From Candidatus Eiseniibacteriota bacterium (lineage in GTDB: Bacteria; Eisenbacteria; RBG-16-71-46), in assembly GCA_016710095.1 (NCBI GenBank), contig JADJLL010000028.1, positions 1 through 42,360 on the forward strand: DNA of 42,360 nucleotides, read 5' to 3'. Shown in pieces: positions 40,883-42,360 of the stretch. The number at the start of each line of letters is the position of its first letter. The stretch's first letter is position 1. The translations under genes and the position numbers were made by a program. The notes beneath the pieces were generated by a model that was given only the letters and a program-made list of their open reading frames with translations, did no database searches and was not told the DNA's origin.

Positions 40883-42233
40883 GCTTCGTCTGTGTATTCG
40901 AGAAGTCCTGCTTCGTCGCGAGTCGCGCGGTCAGCACTTTCAGCGCGGCGCGCACTCGCGGCTCGAGCGGGCCGCCTGCCAGTTCCGCGGTCGCTTCCGC
41001 CGCGCGCGCCGCCTGCTCCGGCGTGAACTGGAGCGACTTCAGCGCGCTCAGCAAATCGGCGTCGCGCTCCTGGATCGCGGCCTTCTCGGCGGCGAGGCGC
41101 GCTTTCTCCTCGGCGGCGCGCGCCTTCGCTTCTCTTGCCGCCGCGCGGGCGGCCTCGCGCGCCTTCGCTTCGCTGTGGCGTGCGCGCTCGCGTTCCGCAC
41201 GTTCGCGGGCGCGGGTCACTCTGTCCTCGCCCAGCACGCGCTCGGCCTCGAACAGGTTGTGCGCGCGGCAGAGCAACCGGACGTTCGCCAGCGTGCTTTC
41301 GCCCCCCAGCGCAACCGGCGTCCGATGATCGAACTGCAGCCAGCGACGCTCGCCGCAGCGATGACCGTCGGCGCTCACGAACGAGCAGCATCCGCCGTCG
41401 CGCTCCCAGACGGCGTGGCGCACCGCCTTGGGGATGCGGCGTCCGTTGCCGACGGTGTCTTCGGTCTGCTCGCTCTTCTTCGCGCCGAGCTTGTCCTTCA
41501 GCAGGCGCTCTTCGAGCAGCTCGATCGCCTTCGCGTAGATCGCTGCGGGGTCCTGCGCCCACTCGGTGTTGCTGAGCAGGTCCTGCACGCGACGAAGCGC
41601 ATCGCGCTCCTGCTGCGTGAGCGTCAGGCGCACTTCATGTTCGCCCGGCGCGCCGAGCGCGATCACGCCGCGCTTCTTCGGAGGAAGCGGCGCTGCCGAC
41701 TCCTGCGCGAACGCGATGAACGCGAGCGCTTCGGGACCGGCCACTTCTTGACCACTTACATGCCCCGGGGCATGTGATGGTGACGTTTCGCTGACAGTCG
41801 GAGCGCTCGCGACGGTCGTCGTCACCATGGGCGTCGATCGCGCGACGACCAACTGCAGGATCTCCGCGCGCGTCTTGTGCGCCGCCGCCGCGAGCAGCTG
41901 TTCGGAGTTCTCGACTTTGAGATGAGGCGCGAGCGCGACGACCGCACCGAGCGTGAGGCGACCGTCCGACAGGAAGTCGAAGATCGTCGTGAAGCGCACT
42001 GCGGTCCGTGCCGCCTGGAGCCGCTTCGACGCTCGGTCCGGCGTCATGCGCAGGTGCTGCTCGCAGTACGTCTTCATGCAGGAGTAGCCGGCGGCCCGAA
42101 AGTCGCGGCGCGAGTCGATCAACGCGAGGAGCGCGAGTCCTTCAGCGACGCGGTGGTGCTCTTCGCGGTAGATGAGATCGAGGCGCGCGCGAGCTTCTTC
42201 CGGCGAGAGGTGCGTCGGCAGGCGAAAGCGCAT
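40863..42233 (-). CDS. HNH endonuclease family protein (DUF222-like N-terminus)
   Basis: A 456-residue protein. The N-terminal helical domain (LDLIYREEHHRVAEGLALLA; RMTPDRASKRLQAARTAV) matches the region preceding HNH domains in the DUF222/13E12-type families. The HNH domain has VWERDGGCCSFVSADGHRCG, LQFDHRTPVALGG and ANVRLLCRAHNLFEAERVLG, with metal-binding Cys and the central DH present. A long Ala/Arg/Glu helix (~350-395), likely a coiled coil, follows. In other genomes such proteins occur as multi-copy families, and the DNA target is unknown. The ATG at 42233 gives the family N-terminus. The final 127 bases of the window hold nothing recognised. Confidence 0.83.
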   Translation of the reverse strand: MRFRLPTHLSPEEARARLDLIYREEHHRVAEGLALLALIDSRRDFRAAGYSCMKTYCEQHLRMTPDRASKRLQAARTAVRFTTIFDFLSDGRLTLGAVVALAPHLKVENSEQLLAAAAHKTRAEILQLVVARSTPMVTTTVASAPTVSETSPSHAPGHVSGQEVAGPEALAFIAFAQESAAPLPPKKRGVIALGAPGEHEVRLTLTQQERDALRRVQDLLSNTEWAQDPAAIYAKAIELLEERLLKDKLGAKKSEQTEDTVGNGRRIPKAVRHAVWERDGGCCSFVSADGHRCGERRWLQFDHRTPVALGGESTLANVRLLCRAHNLFEAERVLGEDRVTRARERAERERARHSEAKAREAARAAAREAKARAAEEKARLAAEKAAIQERDADLLSALKSLQFTPEQAARAAEATAELAGGPLEPRVRAALKVLTARLATKQDFSNTQTKPASAAA

Positions 42234-42360
42234 GGTGCAGGTACCGCGGGGGCGCGTTCACTTCACGCGGGGGCGACGCGCTCTTTGTATCACGTGCGTT
42301 TTCGAGCGCCGCATTCGCGCGCGCTCGCGACGACGATGCGCGCGACAGCAACTCGCGAAC

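Overview
This is a GC-rich bacterial window (third codon positions almost entirely G or C) with about 27 genes, most on the minus strand. Four predicted secreted proteins end in a FlgD/T9SS-like C-terminal sorting domain. Together with the gene content this suggests a member of the FCB group, and the protein style resembles Candidatus Eisenbacteria. That assignment is an inference from protein style and was not tested with a phylogeny. No rRNA, tRNA, CRISPR array, insertion sequence or prophage was recognised.

Layout. 1-2.9 kb: the start of an MgtE magnesium transporter, a DMT-family exporter overlapping an Lrp/AsnC regulator, and pyrR. 3-5.3 kb: a membrane-anchored TPR protein whose kinase-like domain has lost its catalytic motifs. 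5.5-8.7 kb: glyQ-glyS, with glyQ interrupted by a one-base frameshift. 8.7-15 kb: a small membrane protein, two paralogous LuxR-type regulators, frameshifted DUF3224 and DUF6544-like genes, recO, a DUF1801 protein with a histone-H1-like tail, and a DUF502 membrane protein. 15.2-20.1 kb: a 1022-residue secreted beta-helix-like protein, a frameshifted secreted protein and a TonB-C protein; the last two share an unnamed N-terminal domain. 20.1-24.1 kb: phoH, pgpH (7TM-HD) and ybeY. 24.6-26.5 kb: a multiply frameshifted Kelch-like secreted protein. 26.7-29.6 kb: biotin carboxylase, biotin carrier protein and a lipoprotein. 29.7-40.8 kb: three paralogous secreted proteins of about eight ~54-residue repeats, surrounding an enoyl-CoA hydratase, a small compositionally odd gene and an exported TPR-CHAT protease-like protein. 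40.9-42.2 kb: an HNH endonuclease family protein.

How the parts may work together. phoH-pgpH-ybeY is a classic conserved RNA-metabolism and signalling cluster. The carboxylase pair and the LiuC-like hydratase fit branched-chain acyl-CoA catabolism. The most unusual part is 29.7-40.8 kb, where probable 8-bladed propeller proteins with sorting tails sit beside an exported CHAT protease. This could be a cell-surface display or processing system, but only co-location supports that.

Data quality. At least six genes carry single-base frameshifts. They are isolated in glyQ, DUF3224, DUF6544 and the 18.4-19.0 kb gene, and densely clustered in the 24.6-26.5 kb and 29.7-31.7 kb genes, partly at G/C homopolymers (one G run is 13 long). 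Consensus sequencing error is the simplest explanation, but true decay of the two clustered cases cannot be excluded from the sequence alone.
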